From Verrucomicrobiota bacterium (lineage in GTDB: Bacteria > Verrucomicrobiota > Verrucomicrobiia > Chthoniobacterales > UBA10450): DNA of 10,074 bases. Within the stretch, counting starts at the first letter, position 1; each line of letters begins with the position of its first letter. This document shows, piece after piece, positions 1 to 7,290 of this stretch. The notes beneath the pieces were generated by a model that saw nothing but the letters and a program-made list of their open reading frames with translations, was not told where the DNA came from and made no database searches. The translations under genes were made by a program, and so were the position numbers. Where the stretch lies: NCBI GenBank assembly GCA_003217965.1, contig QHNB01000020.1, forward strand, positions 1 through 10,074, read 5' to 3'.

Positions 1-275
1 AAGGCAAAGCCGTCGCCCTGTATCAGCAGCTGCAGGCAAATGGCGCTCAGAATCTTCGCCTGGTTATCGGTAAACGAACACCGACCAGCAGAGTCACGCA
101 TACTTGGGTGGAATGGACGAACCTGTCTACTACCTATGTCCTCGACCCAACAATCAATCAGTCCGCCTGTTCACTGGCAGAAATCCCCACTAATTCCTAC
201 ATTGGTTATTACGCTTATACTAGCACGCGAAAATACTGCGTTGCCAATCCGGGTGGTTTCTTAGCTGCACTGTAG
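1..275 (+). CDS. Transglutaminase-like cysteine peptidase, C-terminal fragment
   Basis: The gene enters from the left edge and reads in frame from base 3 to a TAG at 273-275, giving about 90 residues. The fragment shows the second half of a transglutaminase-like papain fold. A helix resembling GKAVALYQQLQANG comes first, then the strand with the His (THTWVEW, His codon at 99-101), then the strand with the Asp (YVLDPT, Asp codon at 144-146). His and Asp at this spacing are two members of the Cys-His-Asp triad; the Cys would lie upstream of the window. After the Asp comes a short Tyr-rich tail ending PGGFLAAL. Family members act as proteases, amidases or cross-linking enzymes, so the substrate cannot be named. 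The call rests on the H-x-W-x-E and LDPT motifs alone and is therefore moderate. Confidence 0.6.
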   Translation, partial: GKAVALYQQLQANGAQNLRLVIGKRTPTSRVTHTWVEWTNLSTTYVLDPTINQSACSLAEIPTNSYIGYYAYTSTRKYCVANPGGFLAAL

Positions 276-485
276 CTAAATGGAGCGGTGCCTGAGCTGG
301 CGAAGCCAACCGGTGACCGCATTTCTGCTCTCCACATTTGCGCGACGGCCAGCGTGTCAGATTTGATAATGCGTACTACGTGCGTGCTGGTTGTGGCAGC
401 TCTCTCGGTTGCGAGGCTGCCGTTCCTGTGGCGGCGGCCATGTTAGCTGCGAGCCAGCCGTGAACTCACCCCCGAATAGAAATGA
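276..485. other. Intergenic stretch without a convincing gene
   Basis: This gap lies between the end of the transglutaminase-like gene and the end of the convergent alkaline-phosphatase-like gene. No hairpin followed by a T-run is obvious. Bases 317-463 are open in + frame 2 and would encode a protein-like C-terminus (around FDNAYYVRAGCGSS, then an Ala-rich end). No ATG starts it, an in-frame TGA lies just upstream at 314-316, and only a TTG at 338 could initiate. It may be a gene remnant or chance; I do not call it. Confidence 0.45.
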
Positions 486-1694
486 TCAAAGGGCATCGCG
501 CAGAATGGAGAATATTTCCGTGCTCTCCATCGTGCCGTGGAGTTTCTCAGTGGGCGGGCCAGTCCCGCATGCCACCGGATCTTCCAAAGCATTCAGGGCG
601 TAGGGCGATTCCAAAGCGGCTGGCTCTGTGTTTAGCAAATCGCGCGCAGTTGGTTCTTGCGCATTCTCCCGAATTCTTCCCCCATTAGGGCCAGTCGCCC
701 AGGTAATCCAGGGCTGCCCCGCAGAATTAAGACCGAGAATGGCGACGCCGTGGTCGTATCGAAATGGAAAACCGTTCACATTCATTCCGCCGATAGCAAC
801 ATCGCCGCAAACCACCATCGCGACGTTCGCTCCACCGAACTCACGGGCCGTTCGGATTGCGTGATCCAGTTCAAGAGTTTCGCGCAACGTCCTCTCACCT
901 TGATTTTGCCACGCGGCTGATGCCATCAAATGCGCGTTAACGACAAGCATATAGCCACGGCGATTCACCTGAAGCAGTTCGATCGCCCGCCGCACCATAT
1001 CGGCTAGCGAAGGTTTCTCGGCCCGCGCCGTAAGCTCGTCGCTGAACGGCAGGTCGTTCTCAGCGAAAAGTCCGATCACGCGCGGTCGCTGCCAGCCCGA
1101 AATTTCCTCGAGCTCAGCCAGATTCTTCGGAGTGCGGATATTCGCCTGCTTCAGTTTTTCTTTGTCAAAACTGGAACTGCCGCCCCCAAGTGCAACATCG
1201 ACACTGTCGCGTTCGATCAGAGTGTTGGCTAATTCATGTGGCTGCTTCGCGTTCGAAGCATGCCCATAGAAGGCGGCTATGGTCGGGTTGGCCAGCGCAC
1301 CATCACTTATAATGCCAGTCGTTCGCCCTTCGTCGTGAGCGATTTCGAGAATGGTGCGGAGGGCACCGCTGTTTTGATCGACTGAAAGCGCGCCATTTTT
1401 GACTTTTGTGCCCGTGGCTAGAGCCGTCGCTGCCGCACCGGAATCGGGCACGCCAAAATCGGCAGAGTAGTTTTTAAGCCGCGCTGAGAAGGTAAAAGAA
1501 TCAATCTCGAGTCGGCCGTCGGAACCGCCATCATAAACGCGCGCCGCCGCAATGCGTTGCGACGTCAGGCCTTCACCGACAAATAGGATGATCCCAAATG
1601 GCTTCTGCACTACCCAGTTTTGGAAATAGAGGACGCCGAGGCCGACAAAGGCCACAAGGCAAACCAATGCCAGTATCTGATTCCTCCACTTCAT
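486..1694 (-). CDS. Membrane-anchored alkaline-phosphatase-fold protein, probably catalytically inactive
   Basis: A 402-residue protein. The ATG at 1694 is chosen because it opens directly into a signal anchor (MKWRNQ, then hydrophobic residues about 7-25); the frame stays open upstream to 1880, but that stretch runs into gpmI and looks non-coding. The PhoA-type fold is recognisable in order: FVGEG near residue 41 (usual GDG), the nucleophile loop VPDSGAAATALATG with Ser85, a TIAAF..H segment near 138, VALGGGSSSF near 168-177, VVCGD near 298, and the C-terminal GTGP....HGTMESTEIF block. Aligned by eye to E. coli PhoA, Asp51 becomes Glu41, Asp153 Asn136, Glu322 Asn253, Asp327 Ala258, His331 Trp262, His370 Val299 and His412 Asn368, and Arg166 is also replaced; Ser102 and Asp369 remain. 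With most Zn/Mg ligands gone, ordinary phosphatase activity is unlikely. The frame is intact, so it is probably a maintained pseudoenzyme at the outer face of the membrane rather than a decaying gene. No Shine-Dalgarno is seen. Confidence 0.8.
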   Translation of the reverse strand: MKWRNQILALVCLVAFVGLGVLYFQNWVVQKPFGIILFVGEGLTSQRIAAARVYDGGSDGRLEIDSFTFSARLKNYSADFGVPDSGAAATALATGTKVKNGALSVDQNSGALRTILEIAHDEGRTTGIISDGALANPTIAAFYGHASNAKQPHELANTLIERDSVDVALGGGSSSFDKEKLKQANIRTPKNLAELEEISGWQRPRVIGLFAENDLPFSDELTARAEKPSLADMVRRAIELLQVNRRGYMLVVNAHLMASAAWQNQGERTLRETLELDHAIRTAREFGGANVAMVVCGDVAIGGMNVNGFPFRYDHGVAILGLNSAGQPWITWATGPNGGRIRENAQEPTARDLLNTEPAALESPYALNALEDPVACGTGPPTEKLHGTMESTEIFSILRDAL

Positions 1695-1776
1695 GGGCCG
1701 ATGTGAATAACCATGGACAACCTTGTCAACGAAAGAACCACTTGTTTCGCCGGGCGCTCTCGGGAGATTGCGCGCA
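1695..1776. promoter_or_regulatory. Divergent intergenic region with inverted repeat and candidate promoter
   Basis: These 82 bases separate the starts of the alkaline-phosphatase-like gene (- strand) and gpmI (+ strand), so promoters for both may lie here. On the - strand a perfect TTGACA is present (1729-1724), with TATTCA 14 bases further on (1709-1704). That spacing is shorter than the usual 17, and the implied leader to the ATG at 1694 would be very short. The -35-like element overlaps a small inverted repeat, GACAA-CC-TTGTC (1716-1727), which could be an operator. No convincing -10 for gpmI is visible. The motifs are seen directly; their function is inferred. Confidence 0.35.
1762..1766 (+). 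promoter_or_regulatory. Ribosome binding site for gpmI
   Basis: GGGAG lies 10 bases before the ATG at 1777. It favours that start over the in-frame ATG at 1723, which would add 18 residues not expected in this family. It is one of the few Shine-Dalgarno-like sites in the window. Confidence 0.55.
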
Positions 1777-3312
1777 ATGAGCGGGCCGGTCATGCTGATC
1801 ATTCGCGACGGCTGGGGTATTAATCCCGACGGCCGGCGCCGTGCGAAAGAGAATGGCGACGCCACGCTCCTCGCGCGCACGCCCTTTCATGATCAGCTCT
1901 ACGCGAAATATCCCATGGCAAAATTGAATGCAAGCGGGCTCGACGTCGGATTACCGGCAGAACAGATGGGAAACTCTGAAGTGGGCCATCTGAATCTCGG
2001 TGCCGGCCGCATCGTCCATCAGGATCTCACGCGCATTAATAAAGCGATCGCAGATGGCGAGCTTTCGCGGAACGCAGTCCTTCAGGAACTATTCCGCCAA
2101 ACGCGTGGACGGCGATTACACTTGCTCGGTCTCGTTTCCGACGGGGGCGTACACAGTCATTATACACACCTTCTCGCGATTGCTCAGGCCGCGCATGAAG
2201 GTGGGTTGCAGGAAATTTTCGTGCACGCCTTCACGGACGGCCGGGACGCTTCGCCGACAGGCGGCGCTCATATCTTGCGGGAATGCGAGGGCGCGCTTTC
2301 CCGACTGGGTGCGCGGATTGTGACCGTCGTTGGTCGCTATTTTGCGATGGATCGTGATCGGCGTTGGGATCGCACGAAAAAAGCCTGGGATGCGATCGTT
2401 TTAGGGAAAGGTGAACCGGTTAGCACCTTGCCCTCGGAGGCCGTCGCGGCAAAATACAAGGAAGGCCAAACCGACGAGTTCATGCCGCCGCTCATCTTCG
2501 CTTTTGCCAATGAACAGCGCGTCCGAGACGGCGATGGTGTTTTATTTTTCAATTTTCGGGCGGATCGGGCGCGTCAGCTTTCGCAAGCGTTTCTCCTGGA
2601 AAAATTTGACCGCTTTGACCGCGAGGTTTGGCCGCGGGTCCATTTCGTCACCCTAACGCAGTATGACGTTACTTATCCTTCACCATATGTTTTCGGGGCG
2701 GAGAATCTCGCTCGCATTCTGGGCGAAGTGGTGAGCGCGGCTGGACAGACCCAGTTGCGAATTGCAGAGACGGAGAAATATCCACACGTCACCTATTTTT
2801 TTAATGGCGGTATCGAGCGCTCCTTTCCGGGCGAAGATCGCAAGATTGTACCCTCTCCCAAAGTCGCCACCTACGACTTGCAGCCGGAGATGAGTGCGCC
2901 GCAGGTGACGGATGAAGTTTGTGCGCGAATGGCGAATTACGACCTCATTATTCTGAATTTCGCTAATCCCGACATGGTGGGACACACCGGCGTAGTCGAA
3001 GCGGGGGTGAAAGCAGTCGAAACGGTCGACGCATGCCTGGCGCGAATCATCCCGGAACTGCTCGGACTAGGCGGCAAAGCTTTGATTACGGCTGACCACG
3101 GGAATTGCGAACTGATGCGAAATCCCGACGGGTCACCGAATACTGCACACACGACCAATCTGGTGCAGTTGATCTACGTCGCCAATGATGCCGCGGACTT
3201 TCGCTGCAATGATGGAATTTTGGCCGACGTTGCGCCAACGCTTTTGTTCATGCTGGGATTGCCGCAGCCAAAAGAGATGACAGGACACAACTTACTCGTT
3301 CTCAAGAACTAG
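1777..3312 (+). CDS. gpmI: 2,3-bisphosphoglycerate-independent phosphoglycerate mutase
   Basis: This enzyme interconverts 3-phosphoglycerate and 2-phosphoglycerate in glycolysis and gluconeogenesis through a phosphoserine intermediate, using two Mn ions in the cytoplasm. The product is 511 residues, the normal family length. Metal and catalytic motifs appear in order: DGWG with Asp11, GNSEVGHLN with the nucleophile Ser67, SDGGVHSH around 121-126, DGRDASP at 154-160, GRYFAMDRD..WDR from 186, NFRADR around 259-264, AETEKYPHVTYFFNGG around 330-345, NPDMVGHTG with Asp399 and His403, TADHGNCE with Asp440 and His441, and AHTT with His458. All expected ligands are present, so it should be active. 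The ATG at 1777 matches the usual N-terminus (short lead, then VMLIIRDGW) and has a GGGAG site. It is transcribed away from the phosphatase-like gene and ends 22 bases before the end of the convergent TPR gene; no terminator hairpin is visible in that gap. Confidence 0.97.
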   Translation: MSGPVMLIIRDGWGINPDGRRRAKENGDATLLARTPFHDQLYAKYPMAKLNASGLDVGLPAEQMGNSEVGHLNLGAGRIVHQDLTRINKAIADGELSRNAVLQELFRQTRGRRLHLLGLVSDGGVHSHYTHLLAIAQAAHEGGLQEIFVHAFTDGRDASPTGGAHILRECEGALSRLGARIVTVVGRYFAMDRDRRWDRTKKAWDAIVLGKGEPVSTLPSEAVAAKYKEGQTDEFMPPLIFAFANEQRVRDGDGVLFFNFRADRARQLSQAFLLEKFDRFDREVWPRVHFVTLTQYDVTYPSPYVFGAENLARILGEVVSAAGQTQLRIAETEKYPHVTYFFNGGIERSFPGEDRKIVPSPKVATYDLQPEMSAPQVTDEVCARMANYDLIILNFANPDMVGHTGVVEAGVKAVETVDACLARIIPELLGLGGKALITADHGNCELMRNPDGSPNTAHTTNLVQLIYVANDAADFRCNDGILADVAPTLLFMLGLPQPKEMTGHNLLVLKN

Positions 3313-3334
3313 CGACGTTACTCAAGTCAAACCT

Positions 3335-5548
3335 TTACTCGCCCGTGTCGCGCAGCGGAAGGCTCCTTCGGTAAAGATCGATATTCGATTCGAGTGTGTT
3401 TGCCAACGCGTAGTTTCCCTGCTGAAGGGCCAATTGCGAACCGCGTTGCGCTGTTGTAGTCGCTTTGTCGAACTGACCATTTTCGGCATAGGCAGCAGCG
3501 AGCAGCCGGTAGATTCGCGGATCTCTTTCGCCGAAGAGTTGTAGCGCGCGCTCGCCCAGCGCAACTGCTTTTGCCCCGCTTCGAATCGTGTCGTCTGGAA
3601 ACGTAGCGAATATCCACAGCAGATTGCAGTAGGCGTTTAGATTGTCGGGCTGCAGCTCCAGCGTCTTTTGCCATTCGCTGATTGCCTGATCGATTCGCCC
3701 CTGTTGCGACCACGCGATACCGAGGTCGTTGTGTGCCTCCGCTCTGGCGGGGTTCGCGTGCAATTCTTCTTGTAAGTGAGCAATTGCCTGATCGGGCCGA
3801 CCCTGCCGTAACAGGATTATCGCAATGTTGTGATGAACTTTGGGTACATGCGGATCCAGCTCCATCGCTTTCTGGAAATGAGCGAGAGCACCATCGAGCT
3901 CCCCTTTGCGTGTAAGGGCAATGCCGAGGTTATTGTGCGCTTCGACGAACTCCGGCTGGATTTGCAATTCCTTCTGAAACTCAGTAATCGCTTCGTTCAG
4001 GCGTCCGCTATTCAAAAGTAACGTGGCAACGTTATAGTGCACCCGAGGGCGAATCACACGTGTCTCAAGAACCTTTTGGAAGTGGATGCTCGCCTCCTCG
4101 TTTTTTCCAGACGCTGAAAGCGCAACGCCGAGGCGACTCTGCGCATCGGCACTATCAGGCTGGATCTCCACTGCCTTACGTGCATGAAAAATCGCGTCGT
4201 CCAGACGATTTGCGCGTAGGTCAAGATCGCAAAGGCTATTATGCGCAGTCTCGCTTTGTGGATTCACCGAGAGGGCGTGTGTCCAAAGAGCGCGGCTATC
4301 GCGCCAGTAGCTGGTTTGTTTCCAGGCGGGCCACATCAAGAGGACGATCGAGGAGGCCATCGCCGTGCCAAGAAGAAGGCGTCGATGGCGCCACGAGGAT
4401 ACAGCCTCCGCCACGAACCAAGTCACGAGCATATACAGACCAATCTGGGGCAGGTATGTGTAGCGGTCCGCGTGAGCTTGCTCGCCGACCTGTACAAGCC
4501 CGCTCACTGGCACCAGCATTCCCAAAAACCAGAACCAGCCCGTAAAAAAATAGGGACGTTTCCGTCTGTACATGAAGGCAGCTGCGCTAACCGCGAAGAG
4601 CAATAGGGCCGCCACCGAGACTTGTAGGACAGAGAGGCTGTGCCGGGGATGGGGGTAAAAGACGGATAACCCAATTGGCCATACCAGTTCCCGCAGGTAA
4701 ACGATTGTTGCCACAGTCGCATTACCAAGTCTGTCCATCAGCGACAGGTGGCCGATTGGATCAATAAAATGGCGTTGAGCGAGAACAGTCGCCGCGCAAG
4801 AACCAAATGAAAACAGCAGCAGCGGAATTTTTTCAAGGAAGACTCGTCGAATACTCGCGCGGTCTTCGACCCTGCGGTGGTGGCCAATCTTGCCTCGAGT
4901 CTCTGGCGCGAATCGCCTTAGAGGCCAGTAATCCAGCAATAGCAGAACGAACGGAACCGTCACCAGCATCGGTTTTGACATCAGACCAAGCGCGAACCAG
5001 AGCAGAACAAGCAGGTAAGATGTAAACGAGGACGTGTGCACATATCGTGTGTAAGCGCTCAGCGTCAGCATGAAAAAGACGGCGCTTAATACATCTTTCC
5101 GTTCAGAAATCCATGCGACCGATTCCACATGCAGCGGATGAATTGCGAACAGCGCCGCGACAAAAGCGCTTTGCCACAAAGTGCCTGTCATTTGTCGCAG
5201 CACAAAAAACAGGAGGATGACAGCAATCGTGTGCAACAGAACGTTGGTAAAATGATGTCCGGCTGGCTTCAGACCGTAGAGCTGGCAATCGAACATGTGA
5301 GAAATAATCGTGAGCGGATGCCAGTTACCACCAACAGTGTGCGTAAAGGCCCAAAATACGCTCTCTAGCGAAACGCCTGCCGCGACCTTTGCATTCTCGT
5401 AAATATATTGTGGATCATCGTAGGTAACGAACTGGTGGGCCACGGTCTGACCGAAAATCAGCCAGGTGATGGCGGCGAGAGCAGCACATAGCACTAAAAT
5501 TACCCCGAATTTCGGGATCGCTGTGCGCACAAAAAGCGGTTTCGCCAT
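3335..5548 (-). CDS. TMTC-like membrane GT-C glycosyltransferase/TPR protein
   Basis: A 737-residue integral membrane protein. The ATG at 5548 is chosen because it lies 2 bases after the upstream stop and opens with MAKPLFVR and a membrane segment (about 13-33); an ATG at 5686 would overlap the upstream gene and add a hydrophilic leader. The N-terminal half, to about residue 410, holds roughly ten hydrophobic segments. It has the TMTC/GT-C signature features: an acidic pair in the first outer loop (VTYDDPQYIYEN, Asp44-Asp45), NWHPLTIISH near 75, HHFTNVLLH near 98, the loop HPLHVESVAWISERKDVL near 137, and AHADRYTYLPQIGLY near 358. The C-terminal part (about 430-705) is a run of around seven TPR repeats such as AHNNLGIALTRKGELDGALAHF. 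Eukaryotic TMTC proteins O-mannosylate secreted proteins; bacterial relatives are largely uncharacterised, so sugar transfer is inferred. It is the last gene of the hemB operon. Confidence 0.8.
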   Translation of the reverse strand: MAKPLFVRTAIPKFGVILVLCAALAAITWLIFGQTVAHQFVTYDDPQYIYENAKVAAGVSLESVFWAFTHTVGGNWHPLTIISHMFDCQLYGLKPAGHHFTNVLLHTIAVILLFFVLRQMTGTLWQSAFVAALFAIHPLHVESVAWISERKDVLSAVFFMLTLSAYTRYVHTSSFTSYLLVLLWFALGLMSKPMLVTVPFVLLLLDYWPLRRFAPETRGKIGHHRRVEDRASIRRVFLEKIPLLLFSFGSCAATVLAQRHFIDPIGHLSLMDRLGNATVATIVYLRELVWPIGLSVFYPHPRHSLSVLQVSVAALLLFAVSAAAFMYRRKRPYFFTGWFWFLGMLVPVSGLVQVGEQAHADRYTYLPQIGLYMLVTWFVAEAVSSWRHRRLLLGTAMASSIVLLMWPAWKQTSYWRDSRALWTHALSVNPQSETAHNSLCDLDLRANRLDDAIFHARKAVEIQPDSADAQSRLGVALSASGKNEEASIHFQKVLETRVIRPRVHYNVATLLLNSGRLNEAITEFQKELQIQPEFVEAHNNLGIALTRKGELDGALAHFQKAMELDPHVPKVHHNIAIILLRQGRPDQAIAHLQEELHANPARAEAHNDLGIAWSQQGRIDQAISEWQKTLELQPDNLNAYCNLLWIFATFPDDTIRSGAKAVALGERALQLFGERDPRIYRLLAAAYAENGQFDKATTTAQRGSQLALQQGNYALANTLESNIDLYRRSLPLRDTGE

Positions 5549-5550
5549 TT

Positions 5551-6279
5551 CTACAGACAAGCTCGACCACGTGTGGTCAGTATGTCCGCAAGTGTAATTC
5601 CCAACTCTCGATTTAGACGTCGTGTCCCGGCAACCGCAATCCGGTGCAAGAAGCAAATGTGATTCTCGGTGTTTGTTTCTTGCCACACCGGTTTGCGCAT
5701 GAGCGTCAGTCCGCCGTCTGATTCCACAAGTGCGCCCCAGCCGCTCGGAACCTCCGAATCGCGGAATAACTCTTCAGGCAAAACGAGAAAAAACAAATTC
5801 GCGCATTGGTAGCGAATTAATTTGTCGAACTTGGTACAGTCGTAGAGACGATTTTGCAGTGTACGCACCTCTCGCAAAAGGCGTTCGTAACCGCGGTGAC
5901 CGATCGTAGTGAAATCGTGCGAATCGAATTCAGAAAATAGGGAATCACCATTCCGCAAGTTCGGGTAGTGCGTGCGCAAGCGCGCTTCGAGAAGCTGACG
6001 ACGTTCGCAAATCCGTTCGAGACGCTGGCGTGCGGCAACGCTCTGGCAATTGTTTCGTCGCAAATCGACGAGCGTTTGTTTGCATTCAAAGATCGCTGTC
6101 GATCCAATCTGTTTTGGCTGCGGCCGATAGGCGGCCACGTCGGCACGATACCGGCATTTTGGCAAGCTCACTTCCATCGCGCACGCGGAATACCCCTGCG
6201 CCTGCGCCCAAATCATAGCAAGCCGTTTTAAGCCGGCGTGTGCCGCCGTTTCGCTCCGGCAATTTAGCCGCGCAGCCAT
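5551..6279 (-). CDS. PD-(D/E)XK nuclease-like protein of unknown function
   Basis: A 242-residue soluble protein that I do not recognise by name. The pattern near the N-terminus fits a PD-(D/E)XK nuclease core: Glu10 in an early helix (SETAAHAGLKRLA), Glu36 in CAMEVSLP, Asp47 in YRADVAAY, and a Glu65-x-Lys67 pair in AIFECKQ. A later segment, KFDKLIRYQCANLFFLVLP near 150-168, resembles the Y..CD.L.F strand of MmcB-type members of this fold. The middle (about 80-150) is charged and helical. There are ten scattered cysteines not arranged as CxxC pairs, so a zinc finger is unlikely. The ATG at 6279 overlaps the end of hemB by 16 bases; an in-frame TTG at 6300 is a weaker alternative. The stop lies 2 bases before the next gene, so translation of the three genes is probably coupled. 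It could be a DNA repair nuclease or a substrate-binding relative without activity; fold assignment is moderate. Confidence 0.6.
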   Translation of the reverse strand: MAARLNCRSETAAHAGLKRLAMIWAQAQGYSACAMEVSLPKCRYRADVAAYRPQPKQIGSTAIFECKQTLVDLRRNNCQSVAARQRLERICERRQLLEARLRTHYPNLRNGDSLFSEFDSHDFTTIGHRGYERLLREVRTLQNRLYDCTKFDKLIRYQCANLFFLVLPEELFRDSEVPSGWGALVESDGGLTLMRKPVWQETNTENHICFLHRIAVAGTRRLNRELGITLADILTTRGRACL

Positions 6280-7244
6280 TGCATCAATTCCCGGCCCCAA
6301 TAAGTGATAATGAAATCGGCGCCGGCCCGCTTCAGTGAAGTCATGATCTCGAGAACGGCCGCGCGTTCATCGAGCATGCCTTTCTCGGCCGCGGCTTTGA
6401 TCAACGCGTATTCTCCACTGACGTGATAGACCGCGGTCGGTCGACCAAAGCGCTCCCGAACCCGCCAGAGAATATCCAAGTAGGGCAAGGCCGGCTTCAC
6501 CAAAACGATATCGGCGCCTTCGGCGAGATCGAGTTCGACTTCGTGCAGGGCTTCATCGGCATTGGCCGGGTCCATTTGATAAGACGATCGGTCCCCGAAT
6601 TGCGGCGGACTTTCCGCAGCCTCCCGGAATGGTCCGTAAAAGGCAGAGGCAAATTTTGCCGCATAACTGATGATCCCAGTTTGATCAAATCCGGCGTCAT
6701 CCAAAGCGGCGCGCACTGCCCCGATACGACCGTCCATCATATCGCTAGGGGCGACGAAATCTGCGCCGGCTTGCGCGTGTGAAACCGCGGTTTTGGCGAT
6801 TAACTCCACGCTTTCATCGTTCAGGATATCAAAATGTTCGCCATCGATCCGGGCCACGCCGCAGTGCCCATGGCTCATGTATTCGCAAAGGCATACATCG
6901 CTGATTACGGTCAGTCCTGGGGCGCACTGCTTGATCTGGCGCACCGCGTCCTGCACAACCCCATTACTAGCGTAGGCGGAGCTCGCTTTTTCGTCTTTGG
7001 CTTTTGGAATGCCGAAAAGCAAAACAGCCGGTAATCCCATTTCGTGCGCCTTTCCTGCAACTTGCGCAATTTCATCCGAGCTATGCTGGCAAACTCCCGG
7101 TAAGCTAGGGATTGGGCGGCTACTTTCGATTTTTTCGCTAACAAAAAGAGGCAAAACGAAATCGTGTCGACTTAGATTCGTTTCGCGAATGAGATTGCGA
7201 ATCGCGGGAGTGCGGCGTAAACGGCGGGGACGATGAACGAGCAC
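6264..7244 (-). CDS. hemB: Delta-aminolevulinic acid dehydratase (porphobilinogen synthase)
   Basis: It condenses two 5-aminolevulinate molecules to porphobilinogen in haem and tetrapyrrole synthesis, in the cytoplasm. The 326-residue length is typical. Key features: the N-terminal RPRRLRRTPAIRNLIRET arm; Cys118, Cys120 and Cys128 in DVCLCEYMSHGHCG, the three-cysteine zinc site of zinc-dependent HemB; SDMMDGRIGAVRAALD near 167-182; the first active-site lysine Lys197 in SYAAKFAS followed by FYGPFREA; and the Schiff-base Lys250 in VLVKPALPYLDI, then YHVSGEYA. All catalytic residues are present. The start is a GTG at 7244; an in-frame TAG lies four codons upstream, no ATG is available in this frame, and the N-terminus fits the family. 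It is the first gene of a - strand operon, followed by the nuclease-like gene (16-base overlap) and the TMTC-like gene, and is divergent from coaX. Confidence 0.97.
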   Translation of the reverse strand: MLVHRPRRLRRTPAIRNLIRETNLSRHDFVLPLFVSEKIESSRPIPSLPGVCQHSSDEIAQVAGKAHEMGLPAVLLFGIPKAKDEKASSAYASNGVVQDAVRQIKQCAPGLTVISDVCLCEYMSHGHCGVARIDGEHFDILNDESVELIAKTAVSHAQAGADFVAPSDMMDGRIGAVRAALDDAGFDQTGIISYAAKFASAFYGPFREAAESPPQFGDRSSYQMDPANADEALHEVELDLAEGADIVLVKPALPYLDILWRVRERFGRPTAVYHVSGEYALIKAAAEKGMLDERAAVLEIMTSLKRAGADFIITYWGRELMQWLRG

Positions 7245-7290
7245 ATGGCGAGGCTACGCACGGCCCCGGACCCTCGCAAGCCGCCGTCCA
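7245..7290. promoter_or_regulatory. Short divergent spacer between hemB and coaX
   Basis: Only 46 bases separate the two starts. The spacer is GC-rich and has no clear -35/-10 pair or Shine-Dalgarno in either direction. Promoters therefore probably lie inside the opposing coding sequences, which would interleave control of haem and coenzyme A genes. This is inferred from spacing only. Confidence 0.3.

Noticed and set aside
369..446. A 25-codon + strand frame starting MRTTCVLVVAALSVARLPF, resembling a signal peptide
   Set aside because: It stops after 25 codons with no ribosome site and no following protein; probably chance hydrophobicity.
1723..1776. A longer gpmI start at 1723
   Set aside because: It adds 18 residues before the conserved start of the fold, while the ATG at 1777 has a GGGAG site and gives the standard 511-residue length.
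1695..1880. A 62-residue N-terminal extension of the phosphatase-like gene up to 1880
   Set aside because: It is Arg/Pro/Ser-rich, overlaps the gpmI start on the other strand, and the internal ATG at 1694 opens directly into a signal anchor.
3313..3334. A shared terminator between gpmI and the convergent TMTC-like gene
   Set aside because: The 22-base gap has no inverted repeat with a T-run on either strand.
4060..4606. Long + strand open frames of 161 and 121 codons
   Set aside because: They are antisense to the TMTC-like gene, have biased Arg/Pro/Ser composition and no recognisable motif; the - strand reading has clear membrane segments and family motifs.
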